Shown piece after piece: positions 16,580 through 25,019 of a stretch of 64,000 nucleotides of DNA. Position 1 is the stretch's first letter; each line of letters begins with the position of its first letter. Made by a program: the position numbers and the translations under genes. Source of the DNA: Bradyrhizobium sp. CCBAU 53421 (lineage in GTDB: Bacteria > Pseudomonadota > Alphaproteobacteria > Rhizobiales > Xanthobacteraceae); assembly GCF_015291625.1 (NCBI RefSeq), contig NZ_CP030047.1, positions 1,984,001-2,048,000 of the forward strand. The letters run 5' to 3'. The notes below the pieces were generated by a model. That model was not told where the DNA came from. It saw only the letters and a list, made by a program, of their open reading frames with translations, and made no database searches.

Positions 16580-19126
16580 CTAAAATCTCGCCCTGATGCC
16601 GGCATAGGCGGCGAGCGGCATGCCGGGCACGAAGGTGCGGGGGTCGCTCAGCTGTGCCATCAGGTTGGGTAGACCGCCCGCGCTGGTAAAGCCGCCCGTT
16701 TGGTAGAACGCGCCGCTCAGATAGTAATGCTGGTTGAACACATTGTTGATCAGGCCGAACACCTCGATGTTCTTCGTGACCTGGTATGACGTGTGCAGAT
16801 TGACGACGGAATAAGCCGGCACCTTCGGGCTCTGGTTGGTATAGTCATGGATCAGCCACTGGCTGCCCACGACGTTGAGGTCGGCGCCGACCTTCCAGGC
16901 ATCCGTGACGTTGTAGTCGACGCCGGCCTTGAAGCGATGCGCGGGAATGCCCGGGATGTGGTCGCCCGGCGTCACGTTGACGAATTGCGCGCCGGCCTCG
17001 TTGGTCAGGGCATTCGGATTGTTCGGTGAGGACAGCGTGACCGCGCTTTGATAGGTCGCGTTGACATAGGTGTAATTGGCGTAGGCGTTCCATCGATCGA
17101 TGCGATAGTCGAGCTTGGCCTCGATGCCCTGCCGCAAGGTCTGTCCGGCGTTCTGGAAGTATCCGAAATTGTTGACGCCGAGTGGGCTTGCCACCTGGAT
17201 GATGTCGTCGTCGGACAGGGTGCGGAACGCGCCCAACCCCCAGCTCAGCACGCCCGTCCTGGCGTCGCGGCCCCAGCCACCGCGGAGGCCCGCCTCGACG
17301 GTATGCGACACCACCTGCTTGAGCGGTGGGTCGGCCACCAGGAAGGTGTCGATCATGCAGGGATGGTTGGGATCGGAGCAGCCGAGCTCCAGCGGCGTCG
17401 GTGTACGGTTGGCTTCCGAATAGCCGGCATAGGCGGTGAGGTTCGGGGTGATCTTGAAGGTGCCGCCGATCACCGGGTTGAATCGCTGGAAGCGATTGCT
17501 GCTGTTGAGCAGGTCGTTGGTCCCGGTCTGGTCTTTCAGATCGATCTGGGCGTAGTTGAATCGTCCGCCTGCAGTGACCGAAAACCTGTTCGTCACATCG
17601 AATGTATCGGTGAGGTAGACGCCGGTGTACGTGTTGGTGGCGCGCAGATCGACCGGGCTCAGACCGGCGTCAGGCTGGTTGATGAAGACACCGGTGCCCG
17701 TCACGAACAGGTTGCTGGGATCGACTGCACCGAGTTCGCTGGTCGCCGTGAATTTCGTGTTGCCGTGATCGACACTGACACCCATCACGACGTGGTTGTC
17801 GTGCCCGAACAGTTTGTCCGAATTGGTCAACTGGGCGGTGCCGCCGAAACTGTTGGTCGCAGCCCGGTTACGATCAAGTTCGCCAAGGAAGGCGTTGCCC
17901 AGCGTGTTCGGAGTCGCGGGACCGTCCGCCGGACCGAAAACCGGAAGGCCGTCGCCGATGCACAAGGTGGTCGGATCGTCGCACGGCGCAACGTCGGTGC
18001 CATTGCCGTCGGCATGGCTCTGCCGGAAGCCACGGAAATAGGCGTTGCCCTGGAATGACCAGGTGTCCGAGAAATTATGGCTCAGCGTGGCGTTGACGAA
18101 GGCAAGCTGCAGCAGCGTCGATTGCGGCCAGGTGTAGACGCTCGACCAGCGCTGGTTGAGCAGCTCGACCGGCGTTGCCGCGACGTTGCCGAGCAGGTTG
18201 CTGGCGCCGGTGAAGTTGACGTGGAATTCGGTGTCATCATTGCGCGCGCCGACGTCGACATACATTCGGTTGATGTGCGAGGAGTTCGCATGGTCGCGCC
18301 AGCCGCGATCGTAGGCGGATTCGAACGCCGCATAGGCGGAGATGTTGTCCCTCTGGCCGCCGGCTTGCACGCTGCCCTGCACGCGCCCGTAAGAACCGCC
18401 GAACAGTTCCGCCTCGGAGCCCTGATAGGTGAAGCCGTTCTTCATCTGGATGCTGAGCGCGCCCCCGATCGCATTCAGGCCGAAGATCGGGTTATTGGGC
18501 ACCAGCGAAACCCGGTCGATGGCCTTTTCCGGGATGAAATCCCAGTTGACCACGTCGCCCCAGGATTCGTTGATGCGCACGCCGTTCTGATAGACCGCGA
18601 TGCCCTGCGGCGTTCCCTGCACCGGCGAGGCGACGAAGCCGCGGTAGTCGAGATTGCGCTGGAACGGGTTGCCGGTCTGGTCGGTGAGCGTGACGCCGGG
18701 CAGCTTGCGGTTCACCGAGTCGAGAAAGTTGGTCGAATAGTTGCGGCTGAAATCCGCCGAGGTCAGCACCTCGGTGTTGGACGGGATCTTGTCGCGGTCG
18801 AGCAGGCTCGAACCGCGCTCGGACGGGCCGGGGACACCGGCGCCGCCCTCGGGCGCCGCCGCCGTTTGCGCCGGCGCGGCCCGGGTTCGGGCGGTTCGCG
18901 AGGTCCGCACCACCGGCCGGGCGGCGGGCTTGATGCTGCGCGTGCCTGACAGCGGCGAGGGGGCAATCACGTTGACCGGCGGCAGTTCGGCCGGGGCGGG
19001 CGTCTGGGCTCGCGCCATCGTCAGCGGCGCTGCGGCTCCGATGGCGGTGAGCACGGCCGCAGCGCCGCGCGTATAGACCGAACCAGACAAAAATCGTGTT
19101 GCCGTACGCAACAACGTACCAGCCAT
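16580..19126 (-). CDS. TonB-dependent outer-membrane receptor
   Basis: An 848-residue receptor. A long basic signal segment is followed by a proline/alanine-rich linker (about residues 40-100), a plug domain (NTEVLTSADFSRNYSTNFLDSVNRKLPGV and later RVSLVPNNPIFGLNAIGGALSI, quoted in part), and a 22-strand barrel ending GIRARF with the terminal phenylalanine needed for outer-membrane assembly. Two cysteine pairs (CDDPTTLC and CSDPNHPC) lie in predicted extracellular loops. The ATG at 19126 is preferred over the GTG at 19135. No siderophore, heme or cobalamin gene is adjacent; the nearest cluster is aromatic-acid catabolism, so the ligand could be an organic compound. The promoter region holds two palindromes. 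Confidence 0.9.
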   Translation of the reverse strand: MAGTLLRTATRFLSGSVYTRGAAAVLTAIGAAAPLTMARAQTPAPAELPPVNVIAPSPLSGTRSIKPAARPVVRTSRTARTRAAPAQTAAAPEGGAGVPGPSERGSSLLDRDKIPSNTEVLTSADFSRNYSTNFLDSVNRKLPGVTLTDQTGNPFQRNLDYRGFVASPVQGTPQGIAVYQNGVRINESWGDVVNWDFIPEKAIDRVSLVPNNPIFGLNAIGGALSIQMKNGFTYQGSEAELFGGSYGRVQGSVQAGGQRDNISAYAAFESAYDRGWRDHANSSHINRMYVDVGARNDDTEFHVNFTGASNLLGNVAATPVELLNQRWSSVYTWPQSTLLQLAFVNATLSHNFSDTWSFQGNAYFRGFRQSHADGNGTDVAPCDDPTTLCIGDGLPVFGPADGPATPNTLGNAFLGELDRNRAATNSFGGTAQLTNSDKLFGHDNHVVMGVSVDHGNTKFTATSELGAVDPSNLFVTGTGVFINQPDAGLSPVDLRATNTYTGVYLTDTFDVTNRFSVTAGGRFNYAQIDLKDQTGTNDLLNSSNRFQRFNPVIGGTFKITPNLTAYAGYSEANRTPTPLELGCSDPNHPCMIDTFLVADPPLKQVVSHTVEAGLRGGWGRDARTGVLSWGLGAFRTLSDDDIIQVASPLGVNNFGYFQNAGQTLRQGIEAKLDYRIDRWNAYANYTYVNATYQSAVTLSSPNNPNALTNEAGAQFVNVTPGDHIPGIPAHRFKAGVDYNVTDAWKVGADLNVVGSQWLIHDYTNQSPKVPAYSVVNLHTSYQVTKNIEVFGLINNVFNQHYYLSGAFYQTGGFTSAGGLPNLMAQLSDPRTFVPGMPLAAYAGIRARF

Positions 19127-19220
19127 GACGCCCACCCTGTTGTCACGGTTCGGCTTTTATCCCCGACGAACCCTGGCTTCGAGACTGCTGGAGCGCTTCA
19201 GCTTTGGCAAACAAGATGTG

Positions 19221-19236
19221 TCCCGGAGGTCCGGGA
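19221..19236. promoter_or_regulatory. Palindrome upstream of the TonB receptor
   Basis: tcccgga-gg-tccggga is a perfect inverted repeat between the aldolase gene end and the receptor start, both minus strand. It could be an operator or an RNA hairpin; on the plus strand it is followed by a T-rich run. Confidence 0.35.
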
Positions 19237-19252
19237 TTCTTTTCCGTCCATA

Positions 19253-19271
19253 ATCGGGAAAAATTCCCGAT
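19253..19271. promoter_or_regulatory. 19-bp palindrome upstream of the TonB receptor
   Basis: atcgggaa-aaa-ttcccgat is a perfect inverted repeat about 130 bases upstream of the receptor ATG. It does not resemble the Fur or Irr consensus. It may be an operator, or the hairpin that ends the aldolase transcript. Confidence 0.4.
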
Positions 19272-19378
19272 GCCGGTCGACGGACCCGCCAACCGACTGC
19301 GCGGCGGCGATTCTTGCCGATTTTGCGCAAGATTTATGCCCAAGAGACAGGCATCCCGCCTCCTGGGCAGCGAGCTGG

Positions 19379-20053
19379 TCAGTTCTTGAACTCGCAGCCG
19401 AGGCGGTGCAGCGCCTCATCGACCCAGCGGCGGTCGCTGGTGCCGGTGAGGATCTGCTGGATGGCTTTCTCTTCGGTCGCTTTCTTGGCCTCGGTCAATT
19501 TGCAGATGGCCTCGGCCTCGTCATGGGGCACACAGAGCACGCCGTCATCGTCGGCCACGATGAGATCGCCGGGCTCGACGATCATGCCGTCGATCGAGAT
19601 CGCGCAGTTGATCTCACCCGGTCCGTCCTTGTAGGGGCCGCGATGGGCGACGCCGGCTGCGAACACCGGGAACGATCCGGCGCGGATCGCGCCGGCATCG
19701 CGGATCGAGCCGTCGATCACGAAGCCCGCGACGCCCTTCTTCTCCGCCAACGTCGACATGATCTCGCCGATGATGGCATTGACCAGGACGCCGCCGGCAT
19801 CGACCACGATCACGTCGCCGGGCTGGGCGAGGTCGATCGCCTTGTGCACCATCAGATTGTCGCCGGGCCGGGTCTTCACGGTCAGCGCCGGGCCGCCGAG
19901 CCAGCCGCCCTTATGCATCGGCCGCAGCCGGTTGGTGCCCGCGATCCGCGACATCACATCGCTGATATTGGCGACCGGCAGCGTGCGGTAGCGCGCGACC
20001 AGGTCAGGCGACACTTTCCGCTTCGCCTTGTGAATTGCAAATCCTATGGCCAT
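19379..20053 (-). CDS. ligK: 4-carboxy-4-hydroxy-2-oxoadipate aldolase-like protein (RraA fold, LigK/GalC type)
   Basis: A 224-residue RraA-fold protein. Characteristic segments are VANISDVMSRIAG near the N-terminus, the pyruvate-aldolase signature GDVIVVDAGG with GEIMSTLAEKKGVAGFVIDGSIRD (quoted in part), and RGPYKDGPGEINCAI. The metal/substrate residues of class II pyruvate aldolases (GxxR and D in IDGSIRD) are present. Together with the adjacent LigJ hydratase it should cleave 4-carboxy-4-hydroxy-2-oxoadipate to pyruvate and oxaloacetate, the last step of protocatechuate 4,5-cleavage or gallate degradation. It lies 33 bases after the hydratase gene. Confidence 0.85.
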   Translation of the reverse strand: MAIGFAIHKAKRKVSPDLVARYRTLPVANISDVMSRIAGTNRLRPMHKGGWLGGPALTVKTRPGDNLMVHKAIDLAQPGDVIVVDAGGVLVNAIIGEIMSTLAEKKGVAGFVIDGSIRDAGAIRAGSFPVFAAGVAHRGPYKDGPGEINCAISIDGMIVEPGDLIVADDDGVLCVPHDEAEAICKLTEAKKATEEKAIQQILTGTSDRRWVDEALHRLGCEFKN

Positions 20054-20086
20054 CGGTGTTCTCCGGGGTGTTGTCGGCGCGGCCGG

Positions 20087-21112
20087 TTAATGCGCGCGGC
20101 GCTCGAGATGGGCGTTGAGGCGGGGATAGACGCGGCGGGCATTGCCTTCGAAGATCTTGGCCTTGTCCTCCGCGCTCAGGGGCAGCGCATCGATGTAGCG
20201 GCGGGTGTCGTCGAAGTGATGGCCGGTTTCGGGATCGATGCCGCGGACCGCACCGACCATCTCCGACGCAAACAGGATGTTCTCGACCGGAATTACCCTG
20301 GTCAACAGCTCGATGCCTGGGAGGTGATAGACGCAGGTGTCGAAGAACACGTTCTTCAGCAGATGCTCGGACAGCGGCGGCAGCTTCATGTCCTGCGCGA
20401 GGCCGCGGTAGCGGCCCCAGTGATAGGGCACCGCGCCGCCGCCATGCGGGATGATGAACCGCAGGGTGGGGAAGCGCTTGAACAAGTCCGAGGTCAGGAA
20501 CTGCATGAAGGCGGTGGTGTCGCCGTTGAGGTAATGCGCGCCGGTGCCGTGGAAGCACGGATTGCAGGACGAGGAGACATGGACCATGGCCGGCACGTCG
20601 AGCTCGACCATCTTCTCATAGAGCGGATACCACCATTCGTCCGTCAACGGCGGGTCGCACCAATAGCCGCCGGCGGGATCGGGATTGAGGTTGCAGCCGA
20701 CGAAACCGAGCTGCGTCACGCAGCGCTCCAGCTCCTCGATGCAGTTTTTGGGCTGCACGCCCGGGCTCTGCGGAAGCTGGCACACGGGGACGAAATTCTG
20801 CGGGAACAGGGTGCAGACCCGGTGCACGAGGTCGTTGCAGATCGTGGTCCATTCACGGCTGGTCGCTTCCTTGCCGACATGGTGGGCCATGCCGGCGGCA
20901 CGCGGCGAGAAGATGGTGACGTCGGTGCCGCGTTCCCGCTGCAGGCGGAGCTGCGCGCCCTCGACGCTGCTGCGGATCTCGTCGTCGGTGATTCCGAGAT
21001 TGGTGGTGAGCGGCCGGCGCGATCTGTCGGCGAGGCCGGCGAGCTGCTTGTCGCGGAAGATCTGCAGCTTGGCCGGCTCGGTGGTGTAGTGGCCGTGACA
21101 ATCGATAATCAT
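20087..21112 (-). CDS. ligJ: 4-oxalomesaconate hydratase, LigJ type (amidohydrolase fold)
   Basis: A 341-residue amidohydrolase-superfamily protein that closely follows the LigJ sequence as I know it: MIIDCHGHYTT (zinc-binding HxH), SPRAAGMAHHVG, a central NLNPDPAGGYW, HVSSSCNPCFHGTGAHYLN, FIIPHGGGAVPYHWGR and FASEMVGAVRGIDP. LigJ hydrates 4-oxalomesaconate to 4-carboxy-4-hydroxy-2-oxoadipate in the cytoplasm. The neighbours are the matching aldolase and an MFS importer in one minus-strand unit. No dioxygenase or upper-pathway gene is in the window, so those must be elsewhere, or the cell imports an intermediate. Confidence 0.9.
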   Translation of the reverse strand: MIIDCHGHYTTEPAKLQIFRDKQLAGLADRSRRPLTTNLGITDDEIRSSVEGAQLRLQRERGTDVTIFSPRAAGMAHHVGKEATSREWTTICNDLVHRVCTLFPQNFVPVCQLPQSPGVQPKNCIEELERCVTQLGFVGCNLNPDPAGGYWCDPPLTDEWWYPLYEKMVELDVPAMVHVSSSCNPCFHGTGAHYLNGDTTAFMQFLTSDLFKRFPTLRFIIPHGGGAVPYHWGRYRGLAQDMKLPPLSEHLLKNVFFDTCVYHLPGIELLTRVIPVENILFASEMVGAVRGIDPETGHHFDDTRRYIDALPLSAEDKAKIFEGNARRVYPRLNAHLERRAH

Positions 21113-21145
21113 GGTTGCTTCCTTGTTGTCCCCTTGGCAGGGTTG

Positions 21146-22474
21146 TCAGCGTGCGACGGATGACGGGATCGCACCCGTTAGTTCTGTCTCGCGCGGTTTG
21201 ACGCGCATGGTGGCGGCGATGGCGGATGCGACGAACAGAAAGCCGGCGATGCCGACCAGCGCCCAGGAGAAGCTTCCGGTCGAGTCCTTGATCAGGCCGA
21301 TGCACCACGGGCCGATCAGCCCGCCGAACTGCGCCAGCGTGTTGACCATGGCGATCGCGGCGGCACCGGCTGCGCCGGTCAGCAACGAGGCGTTGATGCT
21401 CCAGAACAACGGATTGCCGGCGTTCAGGCTGAAGCCGACGATGCACAGGAACACGAAGGCCAGCACCGGGCTTGCGACATAGGCGCTGCCGAGCATCGCG
21501 ATCGCGGCGAGCAGATAGACCGCCGCAAGATGAAACTTGCGATCGCCTGTCTTGTCCGAGCTGCGGCTGACCACGATGGTGCCGACGACGCCGAGCAGCG
21601 GCGGGATCGCTGAGAGAAAGCCGACCTCGATGTTGCTGAGATCGCCCATGCCCTTGATGATCTGCGGCAGCCACAACAAGAGGCCATAGATGCCGACCAG
21701 CGCGCAGCCGAACAGCGCCGCCAACAGCCAGACCCTGATATCGAGCACGCATTCGATCAACCTGTGCTGTCCCTGTTGTTCGATCTCGGCCCGCTCGGCG
21801 GCCAGCTCGCCCTCCAGCCAGGCCGCTTGCTCCTTGGTCAGCCAGCTCGCCTTGGCTGGGCGGTCGGTCAGATAATAGAGCGTGAACAGGCCGAGCAGAA
21901 TGGTCGGCACACCCTCGGCGATGAACATCCATTGCCAGCCGTGCAGGCCGGCGGCGCCGTCGAGGAAGGTCATGATGCTGGTCGAGATCGGCCCGCCGAG
22001 CACCGCGGAAAACGAGCCGGCGATGATGTAGCCGGCCACCGCGCGGGCGCGGTAGCGTGAGGGGAACCAGTAGGTGAGGTAGAGCACCACGCCCGGCATG
22101 AAGCCGGCTTCCGCGACGCCGAGGCCGAACCGCATCACGTAGAGGCTGAGCGGATTCCAGACGAAGGCGGTGAGCGTGGCGACGAGGCCCCAGGTAATCA
22201 GGATGCGTGCCAGCCAGATCCGCGCCCCGAGCCAGTGCAGCATCAAATTGCTCGGCACCTCGAGCACCATGTAGCCGAGGAAGAAGATGCTGGCGGCAAA
22301 GCCGAAGATCGCGGGGCTGAGGCCGAGATCCTTGTTCATCGTCAGCCCGGCATAGCCGAGATTGATGCGGTCGAGATAGTTGAAGAACATCATGGCGAAG
22401 AGGATCGGGATCAGCCGCCAATAGACCCGGCGGATGGTTTTCTGTTCGAGCTCGCTGACGGACGTTTGGCCCAT
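21146..22474 (-). CDS. MFS transporter, anion:cation symporter family
   Basis: A 442-residue, 12-helix permease of the ACS family (phthalate/tartrate/glucarate-type). Motifs include MMFFNYLDRINLGYA after the first helix, the GARIWLARI and WFPSRYRARAVAG loops, and a central hydrophilic loop with LTKEQAAWLEGELAAERAEIEQQ (quoted in part). The reading frame extends far upstream, but the ATG at 22474 starts the family sequence. It probably imports an aromatic or dicarboxylic acid that feeds the LigJ/LigK steps encoded downstream. It is divergent from a LysR regulator. Confidence 0.9.
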   Translation of the reverse strand: MGQTSVSELEQKTIRRVYWRLIPILFAMMFFNYLDRINLGYAGLTMNKDLGLSPAIFGFAASIFFLGYMVLEVPSNLMLHWLGARIWLARILITWGLVATLTAFVWNPLSLYVMRFGLGVAEAGFMPGVVLYLTYWFPSRYRARAVAGYIIAGSFSAVLGGPISTSIMTFLDGAAGLHGWQWMFIAEGVPTILLGLFTLYYLTDRPAKASWLTKEQAAWLEGELAAERAEIEQQGQHRLIECVLDIRVWLLAALFGCALVGIYGLLLWLPQIIKGMGDLSNIEVGFLSAIPPLLGVVGTIVVSRSSDKTGDRKFHLAAVYLLAAIAMLGSAYVASPVLAFVFLCIVGFSLNAGNPLFWSINASLLTGAAGAAAIAMVNTLAQFGGLIGPWCIGLIKDSTGSFSWALVGIAGFLFVASAIAATMRVKPRETELTGAIPSSVAR

Positions 22475-22627
22475 TGGAATCCTCCCTTGTTTCTTGTTGT
22501 CGCGCCTGTGATCCGAACCGGGCGGAGCGCCTGTTATTTGCGGCGATTTCGCATGGCTGACCGGCTGCGCGTGTTGCCCCTTGGAGCATCCGCGTTTTGG
22601 CGCCAAGATCGGAAAACGGTCCTGGGA

Positions 22628-22647
22628 GGTCAAATACCGCTTTGACC
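22628..22647. promoter_or_regulatory. Perfect inverted repeat, candidate LysR operator of the ligJ/ligK unit
   Basis: GGTCAAA-taccgc-TTTGACC lies in the 201-bp space between the divergent MFS gene and the LysR gene, 29 bases before the LysR ATG. The position and T-rich symmetry fit a LysR recognition site. Confidence 0.6.
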
Positions 22648-22675
22648 CGTCACTTATAGGGAAACGGAATAAGCG

Positions 22676-23611
22676 ATGGATTACAGGCAGCTTCGCTACT
22701 TCATCGCGGTCGCGGAAGAACTCAGCTTCAGCCGCGCCGCCAAGCGGCTGCATGTCAGCCAGCCGCCGCTGAGCACGCAGATCAAGGCGATGGAGGAGGA
22801 GCTCGGCACGAAGCTGCTGTCGCGGACACGACGTGCGGTCGAACTCACCCAGGCCGGCCAGTTGCTGCTGGAACACGCACGGCGTGCCGTCAGCGAGCTC
22901 GACCTCGCATCGGAGACCGTGCGCCGCGCCGCGCGCGGTGAAGCCGGCGCGGTCCGTGTCGGCTTTACCGACTCGGTTCCGATGCTCGACATGTTCGCCG
23001 AACTGTTCCGCAGCTTCCGCGGCAGCTATCCGCGGGTGAAGATCGAGCTCAGGCACATGTCGACGGCAAAGCAGCTGCAGGCGCTCGCCGACGCCGAACT
23101 CGACGTCGCGATCATGCGGCCGCCGCTGGATTTCCGGCCCGCGGCCGATCTGCAAGTTCATGTCGTCTGGCGCGACCGCTTGATGGTGTTCCTGCCGATC
23201 GATCATCCGCTCGCCTCAGCGCCCGGCAAGCTCAGCGTTGCCGATCTTTCCGAGCACGAATTCGTCGGCATGGCCGAAAGCGGCTGCGGCGTCGGCGACC
23301 AGGCGGCGATGCTGTGCCGGCGCGCCGGCTTTGCGCCGCGGATCGCGCAGGAGGCGCACGAGCTGCGCACGGTGCTCAGCCTGGTTGCCGCCGGGATCGG
23401 GCTTTCGATCCTGCCGTCCTGCTACCAGCAGGCTGGCGTCATGAGCGTCGTCGCGAAGGCGCTGGACACACCGGATGCGGAGAGCCGCATGCTGGTGGCG
23501 ATGCGCTCGAACGCCTCGCTGCTGCCGCGCCGGTTCGTCGAATGCGCGTTGCACGCCGCGTCGCGCAGCGCGCCGCCGCTGGTCCCCGAGGTCGCCGCGG
23601 CGCTCCGCTGA
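22676..23611 (+). CDS. LysR family transcriptional regulator of the oxalomesaconate module
   Basis: A 311-residue regulator of the CatR/BenM/CbnR-like branch: MDYRQLRYFIAVAEELSFSR opens the winged HTH, with RLHVSQPPLSTQIKAMEEELG as the recognition region (quoted in part), then LLSRTRRAVELTQAG. The effector domain follows (VRVGFTDSVPMLDMF). This branch commonly senses aromatic or muconate-type pathway intermediates. It is divergent from the MFS-ligJ-ligK unit and shares the inverted repeat at 22628-22647. The likely effector is an intermediate of the pathway, but this is inferred. Confidence 0.9.
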   Translation: MDYRQLRYFIAVAEELSFSRAAKRLHVSQPPLSTQIKAMEEELGTKLLSRTRRAVELTQAGQLLLEHARRAVSELDLASETVRRAARGEAGAVRVGFTDSVPMLDMFAELFRSFRGSYPRVKIELRHMSTAKQLQALADAELDVAIMRPPLDFRPAADLQVHVVWRDRLMVFLPIDHPLASAPGKLSVADLSEHEFVGMAESGCGVGDQAAMLCRRAGFAPRIAQEAHELRTVLSLVAAGIGLSILPSCYQQAGVMSVVAKALDTPDAESRMLVAMRSNASLLPRRFVECALHAASRSAPPLVPEVAAALR

Positions 23612-23861
23612 TCGGATTGTGCCGGAGGCGCACGCGCCTGAGAGGTCGACTTGCCGTGCGCGCACGGCACGCGACGGTCCGCGCACCCCATACTTTCGTC
23701 GCCAGTAGTCTCCCGGAATGCAGTCTGGCGTCGCTCTTGCATAGCTGAATGCAAGGTGCTGGGGCGCCGATTCGTCGTGTTTCGCCTGTAACGGCGGCGT
23801 TGCCGGCGAACAGTAAGTGATGCGCGCCCGCAGCCGGATCGACACTTACGGAGACGACGAC

Positions 23862-24212
23862 ATGCACGTCATCACACGTGCGGTACTGCTGCTGGGGGCG
23901 TTGTGGCTGACATCGCCCACCCTGGCGCGCGACGACGGCCGCTACGCCAATTCACCACTGAAACCCTGGTTCGAAAGCCTGCACAGCGGTTACGGACAAT
24001 GCTGCTCCGATGCCGACGGCTCCGTGGTCGCCGATCCCGATTGGGAATCGGACCACGGCCATTATCGCGTGCACATCGACGACGAATGGGTCGTGGTGCC
24101 GGACGAGGCCTTGATCACCGAGCCGAACAAGGTCGGGCGAACCATGGTGTGGAAGCACTATATCGACGGCCATCCGCGCGTGCGCTGCTTCATGCCGGGC
24201 AGCATGACCTGA
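23862..24212 (+). CDS. Small secreted protein, conserved in style with rhizobial hypothetical proteins
   Basis: A 116-residue protein from the ATG at 23862 (ribosome site GGAGACGACGAC). The signal peptide MHVITRAVLLLGALWLTSPTLA ends before RDD. The mature domain has a CC pair (GYGQCCSDADG), a third cysteine in VRCFMPG, and a WKHYIDGHPRVRCF segment that recalls short periplasmic proteins of unknown function. Disulfide bonding is likely. It has no operon partner; the neighbour downstream is convergent. No function is assigned. Confidence 0.75.
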   Translation: MHVITRAVLLLGALWLTSPTLARDDGRYANSPLKPWFESLHSGYGQCCSDADGSVVADPDWESDHGHYRVHIDDEWVVVPDEALITEPNKVGRTMVWKHYIDGHPRVRCFMPGSMT

Positions 24213-24221
24213 GGCGCTATC

Positions 24222-24935
24222 CTAGGCAGGTGTGCGGCCGGTGAGGAAGCGTGTGACCACGCCGCCGAGCGTGGCGTGGTCGAGCTCCTCGGCGAGCGAA
24301 GCCTTGGCGGTGTCGACCAAGGCGTCGGGCGCAAGGCCGCGGCGCAGCTCGCACAGCGCGCCGGCGTAGTCGGCGGTGAATTCCGGATGCGGCTGCACCG
24401 ACAGCGTGGTACCGTTGGCATAAAGCAGCCCGGCATGCGGCGTGAAGTCGGACGACATGATGGTGCGCGCGGAGGCTGGCGGGACGATCACCTGGTCCTG
24501 ATGCGAGGCGGCCACCGCGATCGTCTCGCCGTCGAGCAGCCCGTTGTCCGGCACGAGCCGATAGACATGGCGGCCGATGCCCCAGCCCTTCTCGGACTTG
24601 CGCACGGTGCCACCGAGCGCCTGCGCGATCAGCTGGTGGCCGAAGCAGACGCCGACCATCGGAACGCGCTGGTCGTGGGCTGTGCGCACGAAGGCTTCGA
24701 GCGGCGCGATCCAGGCGACGTCGTCATAGACGCCGGCTGCCGATCCCGTGATCAGGATCGCGTCCAGTGTCATGGGATCCGGAAGTGGCTCACCGTTGGC
24801 GACGCTCACGACGTCGCAGCTCACCGATGCGTCGGCTGCCGCTACCATCCGTTGGAACATCTTCGGATAGCTGCCGTGGCGCTCGCGGAATTGCGGGCTG
24901 ACGAGCCCGGTTTCGATGATGGTGATGCGGGGCAT
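24222..24935 (-). CDS. Class I glutamine amidotransferase-like protein
   Basis: A 237-residue protein with a complete GATase1 triad: nucleophile C97 in GVCFGHQ, H183 and E185 in QPHPEF. It is a stand-alone domain like those called GMP synthase glutamine-hydrolase homologues or gamma-glutamyl-type peptidases (GuaA-like, without the synthase half). It probably hydrolyses glutamine or a gamma-glutamyl amide in the cytoplasm. It is convergent with the small secreted protein gene and follows the membrane protein gene on the same strand after 84 bases. Confidence 0.85.
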   Translation of the reverse strand: MPRITIIETGLVSPQFRERHGSYPKMFQRMVAAADASVSCDVVSVANGEPLPDPMTLDAILITGSAAGVYDDVAWIAPLEAFVRTAHDQRVPMVGVCFGHQLIAQALGGTVRKSEKGWGIGRHVYRLVPDNGLLDGETIAVAASHQDQVIVPPASARTIMSSDFTPHAGLLYANGTTLSVQPHPEFTADYAGALCELRRGLAPDALVDTAKASLAEELDHATLGGVVTRFLTGRTPA

Positions 24936-25019
24936 GGGACGCGTTGGCGGATGGGCGGAACGCCTCAGCGTTTACTCCGAAAACGCTGACGGCCACAAGC
25001 CGCGCGGCGCGGCCGCCGA

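Noticed and set aside
19136..19378. Cobalamin or other riboswitch before the TonB receptor
   Set aside because: The B12-box consensus was not found; only simple palindromes are seen.
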